Shown here piece by piece: positions 1-6,284 of a DNA stretch of 7,204 nt (the stretch's first letter is position 1; each line of letters starts with the position of its first letter). Source of the DNA: Bacteroidota bacterium (GTDB taxonomy: Bacteria > Bacteroidota > Bacteroidia > Bacteroidales > Cfx3-03); assembly GCA_030706265.1 (NCBI GenBank), contig JAUZOX010000132.1:1-7204 (forward strand), in the 5' to 3' direction. The position numbers and the translations under genes are program-made. The notes beneath the pieces are model-generated. The model saw nothing but the letters and a program-made list of their open reading frames with translations, did no database searches and was not told the origin of the DNA.

Positions 1-56
1 AACGTGAACAAACTTACAAAATGCAGAATTATGAAGCGAACGAAAGATAAATATGT

Positions 57-96
57 TTCATCGTTGTCTGTGATCTTTGATCATGCTCGTTTCATT
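57..96 (+). repeat. Degenerate direct repeat, copy 1
   Basis: Aligned without gaps to 146-185 at an offset of 89 bases, 30 of 40 positions match, including an unbroken 10-base core at 80-89 (ATCATGCTCG) followed, after one mismatch, by TTCATT. Similarity continues weakly beyond a one-base indel, for example TAAATTGG at 112-119 against TTAATTGG at 205-212. Inside the copy is a perfect dyad, TGATC-TTT-GATCA (71-83). It could be an operator, a duplicated RNA element or a decayed coding duplication. Confidence 0.6.
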
Positions 97-145
97 CGAA
101 AATTATTTGATTAAATTGGTCGTTTGTAACTCGCAGGTACCTTGG

Positions 146-185
146 TTCATTTGTGTTTGTGATTACAAATCATGCTCGCTTCATT
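146..185 (+). repeat. Degenerate direct repeat, copy 2
   Basis: This is the second copy of the element at 57-96. Its internal dyad is TGATT-ACA-AATCA (160-172). Relative to copy 1, the outer C and G of the dyad are replaced by T and A, so both arms changed together and the palindrome was kept. The copy ends about 50 bases before the msrBA start codon, a position suitable for a regulatory site of that gene. Confidence 0.6.
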
Positions 186-236
186 GAAAAAGGCGAACCA
201 AATCTTAATTGGAATGTTTATCAATAAAAATAAAAA

Positions 237-1178
237 ATGAAATCCCTGCTTTTTATTGTACTGACAATACTGATTACATCTACAGGATGCACACAAACTG
301 TTCAACCTAACAAATCCGCCATGTACTATCGTCCATTGTCCAAAGAAGAAGAACGCGTCATCATACACAAGGGAACGGAAGCGCCCTTTACCGGTAAATA
401 CAATAATTTTTTTGAAAAGGGCACCTATGTCTGCAAACAATGTGGTGCACCGTTGTATAATTCATCCTCCAAGTTTAAATCAGACTGCGGATGGCCCAGT
501 TTTGATGACGAGATACCGGGAGCAATTCTGCATATACCGGATCCGGACGGCATCCGGACTGAGATTGAATGCGCCAACTGCGGCGCCCACCTTGGTCACA
601 TTTTTGTAGGCGAAGAACTGACCCCTAAAAACACGCGTCATTGTGTCAACTCTGTCTCCATTGTGTTTATCCCCGCTGCTGCAGACAAGCAGGCTAAGAC
701 CGATACCGCCATCTTTGCCGGCGGGTGTTTCTGGGGCGTGGAATATTACATGAAAAAGGCGCCGGGAGTTATTTCCTGTGAAGTGGGATACATCGGCGGA
801 CATACCCGGAATCCCTCCTATCGCGAAGTTTGCACCCATACCACAGGCCATGCCGAAGCAGCCAGGATCGTTTTTGATCCTGCCAAGACGACCTATGAAA
901 AGCTGGCCAGGTTGTTTTTTGAGATCCATGATCCGACCCAACTCAATCAGCAGGGTCCCGACAAAGGCGATCAATACCGCACCGAGGTATTTTATCTCAA
1001 CATGGAGCAAAAAGCCATAGCCGAAAAACTCATCGGCTTGTTGAAACAAAAGGGATATAAGGTAGTCACCAAAGTCGCTCCCGCCACTACGTTTTGGGTA
1101 GCCGAAGATTATCACCAGGACTACTATGCCAAGGAAAAGGGCACGCCCTATTGTCATTTTTATACCAAGCGGTTTTAA
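237..1178 (+). CDS. msrBA: Bifunctional peptide-methionine sulfoxide reductase MsrB-MsrA, exported, probable lipoprotein
   Basis: The protein reduces both R- and S-methionine sulfoxide in oxidised proteins. Residues 1-18 form a hydrophobic signal ending in TSTGC, which resembles a lipobox with Cys18 as the lipidated residue; the serine at -3 makes it imperfect. Its site of action is therefore probably the periplasm, anchored to a membrane. The MsrB domain spans about residues 30-146. It has zinc-binding CxxC pairs at Cys66/69 and Cys112/115, the CGWPSF loop with the probable resolving Cys84, and the catalytic Cys136 in RHCVNS. The MsrA domain spans about 156-313. It has the catalytic Cys164 in GCFWG, the GHAEA motif (Glu207), a YHQ motif and a C-terminal Cys306 that may be the resolving residue. 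Both active sites look intact. Domain order is B then A, without the thioredoxin-like domain found in Neisseria PilB. The ATG at 237 places the signal correctly and no Shine-Dalgarno is present, as is usual in Bacteroidota. The gene appears monocistronic, with a 466-base gap downstream. Confidence 0.97.
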   Translation: MKSLLFIVLTILITSTGCTQTVQPNKSAMYYRPLSKEEERVIIHKGTEAPFTGKYNNFFEKGTYVCKQCGAPLYNSSSKFKSDCGWPSFDDEIPGAILHIPDPDGIRTEIECANCGAHLGHIFVGEELTPKNTRHCVNSVSIVFIPAAADKQAKTDTAIFAGGCFWGVEYYMKKAPGVISCEVGYIGGHTRNPSYREVCTHTTGHAEAARIVFDPAKTTYEKLARLFFEIHDPTQLNQQGPDKGDQYRTEVFYLNMEQKAIAEKLIGLLKQKGYKVVTKVAPATTFWVAEDYHQDYYAKEKGTPYCHFYTKRF

Positions 1179-1205
1179 GGCCGGATAAAAGGCCTTCTTT
1201 CTTTG
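1177..1205 (+). terminator. Possible weak intrinsic terminator of msrBA
   Basis: AAGGCC at 1177-1182 and GGCCTT at 1191-1196 form a perfect 6-bp stem with an 8-base loop, starting inside the msrBA stop codon. A T-rich but interrupted tail (CTTTCTTTG) follows. The stem is short and the tail is not a pure T run, so termination is probable rather than certain. Confidence 0.5.
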
Positions 1206-1619
1206 ATGGCGCGTGTATTCCGGATTCTAAGTTCATTCCTGAGCGTGGCCATAGCCCGAACCCAAACAGATAAAGATGAGATGAAATTGAACCGGCTTAA
1301 CGTTTCGGTGTGGCTGCAAACCATAACTGTATGGGGTCCAGGTTACGCATCACACCTAAACTTGAACTATAAATATGCTATACTTAGCCAAAAGAGGTTC
1401 GTGCCTTTTGAACGGATGATGAACTGCATGGTTTAGTGATGTACCTCTTTGCCCGGCCGGAGCGAAAACGCTAAACGATGATCTGTAGCAAATGATTACA
1501 AGCCATTTACGTGTGAACGATCACAGTACGCGCCCTGCATTTGAGATGATGTTGAATTATTTCAGGGATACCGGTTAAGGTTTACGACCCTGCTTCAAAA
1601 AGGAGGTTGAGTTTTATCG
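1206..1619. other. Intergenic region without a recognisable gene; several small inverted repeats
   Basis: A + strand frame runs to 1436 (76 codons from the ATG at 1206), but its residues resemble no family I know and it lacks a promoter, so I do not call it a gene. A second short frame, 1492-1578 (28 codons), looks somewhat protein-like but is equally unsupported. Inverted repeats visible are CAAAAG/CTTTTG (1389-1394 with 1405-1410), AAAGAGGT/ACCTCTTT (1391-1398 with 1443-1450, perfect 8 bp), AGCG-AAAA-CGCT (1461-1472) and TGTGA-ACGA-TCACA (1512-1525). The first two share bases and so exclude each other. I recognise no riboswitch, tRNA or mobile element. Confidence 0.5.
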
Positions 1620-1627
1620 TACCTTTG
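1620..1627 (+). promoter_or_regulatory. Bacteroidota -7 promoter element for the DUF2027/smr gene
   Basis: TACCTTTG matches the Bacteroidota sigma-ABfr -7 consensus TAnnTTTG exactly and lies 17 bases before the ATG at 1645, implying a very short leader. A TTG occurs at 1607-1609, but the gap of 10 bases is too short for the usual -33 spacing, and no TTG is present at 17-23 bases. The -7 call therefore rests on this element alone. Confidence 0.6.
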
Positions 1628-1644
1628 CATAAATTAAAAATGCT

Positions 1645-2754
1645 ATGCAATTCAAGAAAGGTGACAGGGTTAAATTTTTAAACGAATCCGGAGGCGGAGT
1701 GGTTTCACGTATAGAGGGACAACTGGTATATGTTGAGATTGAAGATGGGTTTGAGATTCCAACACAGGCTTCCAACCTGGTCAAGATTGATGCAGTGGGA
1801 AGTGCCGCCCGTTTCTTTGACGAAGATTTCGGATTACGCAGGTCGACAATCCGGGAAGATGAGCCCAGGGCAGAAGAAACGGAAGAAGAAGCCCCTGTTC
1901 AAAGTACTTCACAAAAGCTGGCAAAACAGGATGCCAATGATGCCAACCGTTTTGCCAAGGGGATCTATCTCGCACTGGTACCTCAGGACCAACGCATCCT
2001 GATATCCGGACCGATAGACATATACCTGCTCAATCATACCGGCGCAGATATCTTGTACAACCTGTATCTCAGGAAACCCGACGGCAGATTTGCTGGAACC
2101 GATTTCGGTTCTGTAGAACCCGAATCATTTCTGCATCTTTTTGAAGTAACCCGCCTAGAATTAAACGACTGGAACGAAGGGATCATTCAGGTCATGTTTC
2201 ATGAGGCCATAGCGGTTTCAGTGCCTCATCCGGTAGCTGCCGAGTTCAGGATCAAGCCCACAAGACTCATGAAAGAGGACAACTATACAGCATCGCCCTG
2301 GTTCAAAGAAAGATCGATACTGGTATTTGTTTCCGGTCCTTCGGTTTCAGATGTACCCGATCAAAACAGTCTGACTGAACTTGCGGAAAAGTTTGGACAG
2401 CCATCCATTTCTCAGAAAGCCCGGATCATAAAAGAGGCGCCGCTGATCGAAAAGCACCGGATTGCCAAAGGGGAAGCCGAAGTGGATCTGCACATCTCTG
2501 CCCTCTCCGATGATTACAGCAGGTTAAGCAATTCGGAGATACTTCGTTTACAGAAAGATTATTTTCTTCGCACCCTCGATAGTGCCATGACGGAGGGTTA
2601 CCGCAAAGTGTTTTATATCCATGGAATTGGAAACGGGACATTGCGCAACACGTTGATGAGCGCCCTCAAAGAATTTGAAGATGTAAAGGTACGCAATGCC
2701 CCTTTTGCCCGATATGGGAACGGGGCCATCGAAGTATCCCTTGGTGCTCTTTGA
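1645..2754 (+). CDS. DUF2027 and Smr domain protein
   Basis: This is a 369-residue cytoplasmic protein of a family common in Bacteroidota. Residues 4-50 form a small SH3/KOW-like segment with a GGGVVSRI turn and a GFEIP motif. An acidic linker follows at about 70-84. The middle, about 100-235, is the mostly beta DUF2027 region. The C-terminal Smr domain, about 278-369, shows the DLH motif (Asp281, His283) and HGIGNGTLR (His326-Arg334), the counterparts of the Smr DLHG and HGxGxG motifs, and ends with an ARYGNGAIEV strand. Smr domains in MutS2 and related proteins bind or cut branched nucleic acid or RNA on stalled ribosomes; the role of this stand-alone form is not established. The protein lacks the MutS ATPase part, so it is not MutS2. 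The ATG at 1645 follows a good -7 promoter element. An out-of-frame ATG at 1640 is ignored. The gene ends 34 bases before rnpB with no terminator between them. Confidence 0.95.
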   Translation: MQFKKGDRVKFLNESGGGVVSRIEGQLVYVEIEDGFEIPTQASNLVKIDAVGSAARFFDEDFGLRRSTIREDEPRAEETEEEAPVQSTSQKLAKQDANDANRFAKGIYLALVPQDQRILISGPIDIYLLNHTGADILYNLYLRKPDGRFAGTDFGSVEPESFLHLFEVTRLELNDWNEGIIQVMFHEAIAVSVPHPVAAEFRIKPTRLMKEDNYTASPWFKERSILVFVSGPSVSDVPDQNSLTELAEKFGQPSISQKARIIKEAPLIEKHRIAKGEAEVDLHISALSDDYSRLSNSEILRLQKDYFLRTLDSAMTEGYRKVFYIHGIGNGTLRNTLMSALKEFEDVKVRNAPFARYGNGAIEVSLGAL

Positions 2755-2780
2755 TTTTTAATGAGATAAGCGTACTTTTG
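2751..2780 (+). promoter_or_regulatory. rnpB promoter (TTG-N19-TAnnTTTG)
   Basis: TTG at 2751-2753 and TACTTTTG at 2773-2780 are separated by 19 bases, matching the Bacteroidota -33/-7 consensus in both sequence and spacing. The -33 TTG overlaps the stop codon (2752-2754) of the preceding smr gene. The predicted transcription start, about 6-9 bases after the -7 element, coincides with the 5' side of the RNase P P1 helix. Confidence 0.8.
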
Positions 2781-2787
2781 TAAAAAT

Positions 2788-3174
2788 ATTGGTGGCCGCC
2801 GGTTTTTATCGCTGCTGCTTTTAAGGCAGAAGAGGAAAGTCAGGGCAGCGCAGAGCACCATCCTTCCGAAAGGGAAGGACCTGAAAAGGTACAGAAAGTG
2901 CCACAGAAAATTACCGCCTGTTCTTCGGAGCCGGTAAGGGTGAAAACGCGGGGTAAGAGCCCACGACGCAGATTGGCAACAGTCTGCGGGGGTAAACCTG
3001 ATGGGCTGAAAGACCATGTATACCGGGGCGTCCGGAGTGATCCGGAATAAGAGCTGCTCGTTCAATCCCGGGGGGTAGGTCGTTGGAACCTGTTAGTGAT
3101 GACAGGTCTAGATAAATGATAAGAGTTCCGGCATGCCGGAATAACAGAATCCTGCTTACAAGGCGACCACTATT
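2788..3174 (+). ncRNA. rnpB: RNase P RNA (bacterial class A)
   Basis: This is the catalytic RNA that removes 5' leaders from precursor tRNAs. The ends pair as P1: 2790-2800 with 3162-3172, with one C-A mismatch and one G-U pair. Conserved region I, GAGGAAAGT, lies at 2832-2840, and conserved region V, ACAGAATCCTGCTTA, at 3144-3158. Together they form helix P4: AAG 2837-2839 with CTT 3155-3157, the conserved bulged U at 2840, and CAGG 2841-2844 with CCTG 3151-3154. Other hallmarks are GGTAAGAGCCCAC near 2951-2963, a GGTAA (2991-2995) that fits the loop binding the tRNA 3' CCA, and TAGATAAATGAT near 3109-3120. The palindrome at 3126-3141 (TTCCGG-CATG-CCGGAA) fits helix P19. Length, about 387 nt, is normal for class A. 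The exact ends are inferred from P1, the promoter and the terminator. Confidence 0.96.
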
Positions 3175-3178
3175 CATT

Positions 3179-3204
3179 AATCCCGCCATAACGGCGGGAT
3201 TTTT
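3179..3204 (+). terminator. Intrinsic terminator of rnpB
   Basis: AATCCCGCC (3179-3187) pairs with GGCGGGATT (3193-3201) in a perfect 9-bp GC-rich stem with a 5-base loop, followed by a T run (3200-3204). It lies directly downstream of the P1 3' strand, as expected for rnpB. Confidence 0.9.
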
Positions 3205-3236
3205 GCATTATAGAATGTGGCAAAATGCTATCTTTA
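3203..3236 (+). promoter_or_regulatory. Probable promoter of the TPR-barrel operon
   Basis: TATCTTTA at 3229-3236 matches TAnnTTTG except for the last base. A TTG at 3203-3205 lies 23 bases upstream, the upper end of the usual spacing. The TTG sits in the T tail of the rnpB terminator. The -7 element ends 24 bases before the ATG at 3261, implying a short leader. It is the only candidate in this short gap. Confidence 0.5.
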
Positions 3237-3260
3237 CAAACTGAATAAATTTATTATACT

Positions 3261-6200
3261 ATGACGAGAAGACTCTTAGTAATGTTCTTTGGGTTAATGT
3301 CTTTTATGATGCCCATCCTCTCTTTGGCTCAGGCAACGCAGGTGTTCCAACCCGTCAGACAGGTTTCTGCAATGGCCGATGAGCTATATCAGAATGAGAA
3401 GTATGGCTCAGCCAGGGTACAATATGAACAAATTGCGCAGGATAGCCGACAGTCGCTACAGATCAGGGATGAAGCAAGATTATTTTCGGCACTTTGTGCC
3501 GCCAGATTGCAAAATGCTGACGCCATTGAAACCATCTTAAAATACATATCCCTCCACCCCGAAAGCACGGCCTTAAACGCTGCCTATTTTGAGCTTGGCA
3601 GGCTTCAGTTTAACAACAATGCCTATAGTGAGGCGTTACAGAGTTTCGATAAAGTTGAGACTATCGATTTTACCAATGAGAAGCTCGCGGAGTACCTGTT
3701 CAAAACCGGATATTGTAAGTTTGTGGCAAAAAAGATCGACGCAGCTGAAAAAGACTTTGCTCAGGTCAGGAATACCAGTAGTCCTTACGCCATTCCTTCG
3801 ACCTATTACTATTCTCACATCGCATATACCAAAGGCCGGTATAATGAAGCGCTGGAAGGATTCACAAAACTGCAGAAAGATCCGGCTTATGGCAAATTGG
3901 TCCCTTATTACATGGCTCAGATTTATTATCTGCAAGGAAAATACGATGAGTTGCTTGCGTTGACACTTCCCATACTGAATGGGAACAATAACCGCGTATC
4001 TTCAGAGATGGTCCGTTTGACCGGGAATGCTTATTTCCATAAGGGACAATACAGCGACGCCATCCCCCTTCTTGAACGTTTTGCCGAAAACAATTCTTCG
4101 GCATTAAACCGCAATGATTATTATCAGTTGGGATATGCATGTTACCAGACGGCAAATTATGCCAGGGGCATCAAATGGTTTCAGGAAGTCACCAAAGTGC
4201 AGGATTCACTGTCTCAAAATGCCTGGTACCACCTTGCCGATTGCTATTTAAAGACCAACCAAAAAAAGTTTGCGGGAGAAGCATTTCAGACCGCCAGTAA
4301 GATGCCCTTCAACAAAGATCTGGCAGAAGAGGCGTTATTCAACTATGCCCGTATTTCAATCGAAACCAATTTTTCTCCCTATAATGATGCGATCAAGGCA
4401 TTACGCGATTACATTAACGGGAATCCTAACAGCAACCGGATGGATGAAGCCAATAATCTACTGGCTCAGCTGCTGCTGATCACCAAGAATTATAAAACGG
4501 CATTGGAAGTAATGGAATCGATCAAAAATAAAGATTCCAAGTTGAAGGCAACCTATCAAAAGATAGCCTACTACCGGGGAGTAGAGCTGTACAACGATCG
4601 TGATTTTAAAGGAGCAATAACTTTATTTGAGAAATCGGCACAATATTCTGCAGATCGTTCCATTACAGCTCAGAGTCTTTACCTTACGGCAGAATCGTGG
4701 TATCAACTTGCAAACTGGAACCAGGCCGCCGATTATTATAATAAATTCAGCTCTGCTCCGGGTGCTTCACAGAGTCCCGGATACCTGTATGCCAATTACA
4801 ATTTGGGGTATTGCTACTACAAACAGCAAAACTATTCCCAAGCCAATGCCTATTTCAGGAAATTTCTATCCGACAGGCGCATTCATGACAACCGGAGTCT
4901 TTCGGATGCATATATCCGTTCTGCAGATTGCTTTTTGATGGAGAAAAATTACAATGAAGCCATTCAAAATTATGACCAGGCCTTGCAACTCAGGGCTGCT
5001 TCGCCCGAATATGCCTATCTGCAAAAAGCAATGGCATTGGGTGCAAAGGGAGATTTGAGACAAAAAGTAGACAACCTTAATCAAATCATTGAAAAGTATC
5101 CTCAATCATCTTACTCCGATAAGGTCAGGTTTGAGATCGCCAATGCTTATCTGCTTTTGAAAGATGATGCCAATGCATTGCGCTATTTTGATGATGTGAT
5201 TAACAAATATCCCAATAGCCCGATGGCTGTAAAGGCAATGCTAAAGGAGGGCCTCATTCAATACAACAATGACCGGAATGATCTTGCACTCGATCGGCTT
5301 AAGAAGTTAATCACAAAATATCCGGGTACACAGGAAGCGCGTGAAGCCATGTCGACCGTCAAGAATATCTATGTCGACATGAACAGGGTCTCGGAGTATA
5401 TGGATTACGCCTCCAGGTTACAGCAAGGAAACATCAACACTTCAGAACAGGATTCGCTCCTGTATGTGGCAGCCGAAAACCAGTATATGAAGGGAAATTG
5501 TGATGAGGCCATTAAAGGGTTCAGTGATTATCAGCAACAATTTCCGAATGGCAGCTTTTCATTAAAAGCTGCCTGGTACAAAGCCGACTGCGAAACCAAA
5601 TCAGGTAAAAATAATGAGGCCCTCGAAGATTTCAAACGCATCATTGACCTTCCCCCTTCAGAATACACGGTCAAAGCACTTCAGGCCGTATCCGGAATGC
5701 TTTATCAGCAAAAACAATACACGGAAGCACTGGTGATTTACACTAAACTGGAAAACAGTGCTACAGACCGTGCCATACGGGCAGAAGCACTTGCCGGACA
5801 GATGCGTTGCAATTACAAACTCAACAACTGGGGACTTGCTGCTCAGGCTGCTCAACGCTTACAGTCGGGACCAGACCTTACCATAGCTCAGCTTGCCGAG
5901 TCGAACCTGGTGTTGGGCACCTCCTCTTTGAAACTGGATAATCTATCGCTGGCCAGAAAATCACTTGAAAAGGCAATGACCGATCATGGAGCCATCGGGG
6001 CAGAAGCCACCTATTCAATGGCAGCCGTGGAACTGCAGCAGAAGAGATACAAGGAGGCGGAAAAGCTGGTCATGACGCTTCAAAACAGCTATGCCTCTTA
6101 CGATTATTGGGTTGCAAAAGGATTTATCCTGCTTGCGGATGTTTATACCCAATCCAGTAACCTGTTCCAGGCCCAACAAACTTTACAAAGCATAATCGAC

Positions 6201-6284
6201 AACTACAAGGGTGATGACGAAATCATCGGCGTCGCCAAAGAGAAACTTGCTTCGGTTGAGGCCGCAAAATCCACCACAAAATGA
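3261..6284 (+). CDS. Large secreted tetratricopeptide-repeat protein
   Basis: The product is a 1007-residue protein with an N-terminal signal peptide: Arg3-Arg4, a hydrophobic stretch to about residue 22, and probable cleavage after Ala23 or Ala25. There is no lipobox cysteine, so it should be a soluble periplasmic or membrane-associated protein. The mature part is built almost wholly of TPR units, roughly two dozen by eye, with the typical A-x-Y-x-x-G/A...Y-x-x-A-I/L pattern. Examples are YYMAQIYYLQGKYDELL, NYNLGYCYYKQQNYSQA and FEIANAYLLLKDDANAL. Many units end in a KYP or QFP turn, as in YbgF-like and Sel1-free bacterial TPRs. No enzymatic domain is visible. TPR solenoids bind proteins, so a scaffold role is inferred. 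The stop codon overlaps the start of the downstream outer-membrane barrel gene (ATGA), and the two proteins very likely work together. Proteins of this layout, annotated only as TPR proteins, are known in Bacteroidota. No specific function can be assigned. Confidence 0.95.
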   Translation: MTRRLLVMFFGLMSFMMPILSLAQATQVFQPVRQVSAMADELYQNEKYGSARVQYEQIAQDSRQSLQIRDEARLFSALCAARLQNADAIETILKYISLHPESTALNAAYFELGRLQFNNNAYSEALQSFDKVETIDFTNEKLAEYLFKTGYCKFVAKKIDAAEKDFAQVRNTSSPYAIPSTYYYSHIAYTKGRYNEALEGFTKLQKDPAYGKLVPYYMAQIYYLQGKYDELLALTLPILNGNNNRVSSEMVRLTGNAYFHKGQYSDAIPLLERFAENNSSALNRNDYYQLGYACYQTANYARGIKWFQEVTKVQDSLSQNAWYHLADCYLKTNQKKFAGEAFQTASKMPFNKDLAEEALFNYARISIETNFSPYNDAIKALRDYINGNPNSNRMDEANNLLAQLLLITKNYKTALEVMESIKNKDSKLKATYQKIAYYRGVELYNDRDFKGAITLFEKSAQYSADRSITAQSLYLTAESWYQLANWNQAADYYNKFSSAPGASQSPGYLYANYNLGYCYYKQQNYSQANAYFRKFLSDRRIHDNRSLSDAYIRSADCFLMEKNYNEAIQNYDQALQLRAASPEYAYLQKAMALGAKGDLRQKVDNLNQIIEKYPQSSYSDKVRFEIANAYLLLKDDANALRYFDDVINKYPNSPMAVKAMLKEGLIQYNNDRNDLALDRLKKLITKYPGTQEAREAMSTVKNIYVDMNRVSEYMDYASRLQQGNINTSEQDSLLYVAAENQYMKGNCDEAIKGFSDYQQQFPNGSFSLKAAWYKADCETKSGKNNEALEDFKRIIDLPPSEYTVKALQAVSGMLYQQKQYTEALVIYTKLENSATDRAIRAEALAGQMRCNYKLNNWGLAAQAAQRLQSGPDLTIAQLAESNLVLGTSSLKLDNLSLARKSLEKAMTDHGAIGAEATYSMAAVELQQKRYKEAEKLVMTLQNSYASYDYWVAKGFILLADVYTQSSNLFQAQQTLQSIIDNYKGDDEIIGVAKEKLASVEAAKSTTK

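Larger units (their letters stand above)
1..236. other. AT-rich leader region upstream of msrBA, no convincing gene
   Basis: I see no supportable full gene here. On the + strand, frame 1 is open from the window edge to a TAA at 112-114, with an internal ATG at 31. It could be the tail of an upstream gene or a 27-codon chance frame, and I do not recognise its residues. The region carries two related repeat copies (about 57-96 and 146-185). A short segment at 31-39 is complementary to 176-184 (perfect 9 bp) and to 87-95 (with one G-U pair), so alternative RNA hairpins are possible if the region is transcribed. The msrBA promoter should lie here, but no full TAnnTTTG element is visible. The closest match is GATCTTTG at 72-79. 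Confidence 0.6.

Noticed and set aside
57..185. Possible CRISPR or tandem array
   Set aside because: There are only two diverged copies, no uniform repeats or spacers, and no cas genes nearby.
480..1157. 225-codon frame on the - strand opposite msrBA
   Set aside because: It lies wholly within the clearly real MsrB-MsrA coding sequence and has no family resemblance, so it is a shadow of that gene's codon use.
1203..1436. 77-codon + strand frame after msrBA
   Set aside because: It starts with TTG (ATG at 1206), has no promoter, no recognisable motif or family, and overlaps the terminator tail and inverted repeats. A chance frame is likelier.
1512..1525. TGTGA-ACGA-TCACA dyad resembling a CRP site
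   Set aside because: The half-sites match but the spacer is 4 instead of 6 bases, and the site stands about 100 bases from the nearest promoter. Kept only as an inverted repeat.
1601..1606. Perfect AGGAGG Shine-Dalgarno-like sequence
   Set aside because: It lies 38 bases before the smr ATG and upstream of the -7 promoter element, with no start codon at a suitable distance, and Bacteroidota rarely use such sites.
2613..3065. 150-codon frame on the - strand across the end of smr and rnpB
   Set aside because: It overlaps the Smr catalytic motifs and the conserved RNase P RNA core, both of which are certain.
3126..3141. Perfect 16-base palindrome
   Set aside because: It is explained as the P19 hairpin of RNase P RNA.
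3261..6284. Internal duplications in the TPR gene as a mobile or recent repeat
   Set aside because: The units are ordinary diverged TPR motifs at the protein level, without near-identical DNA repeats.
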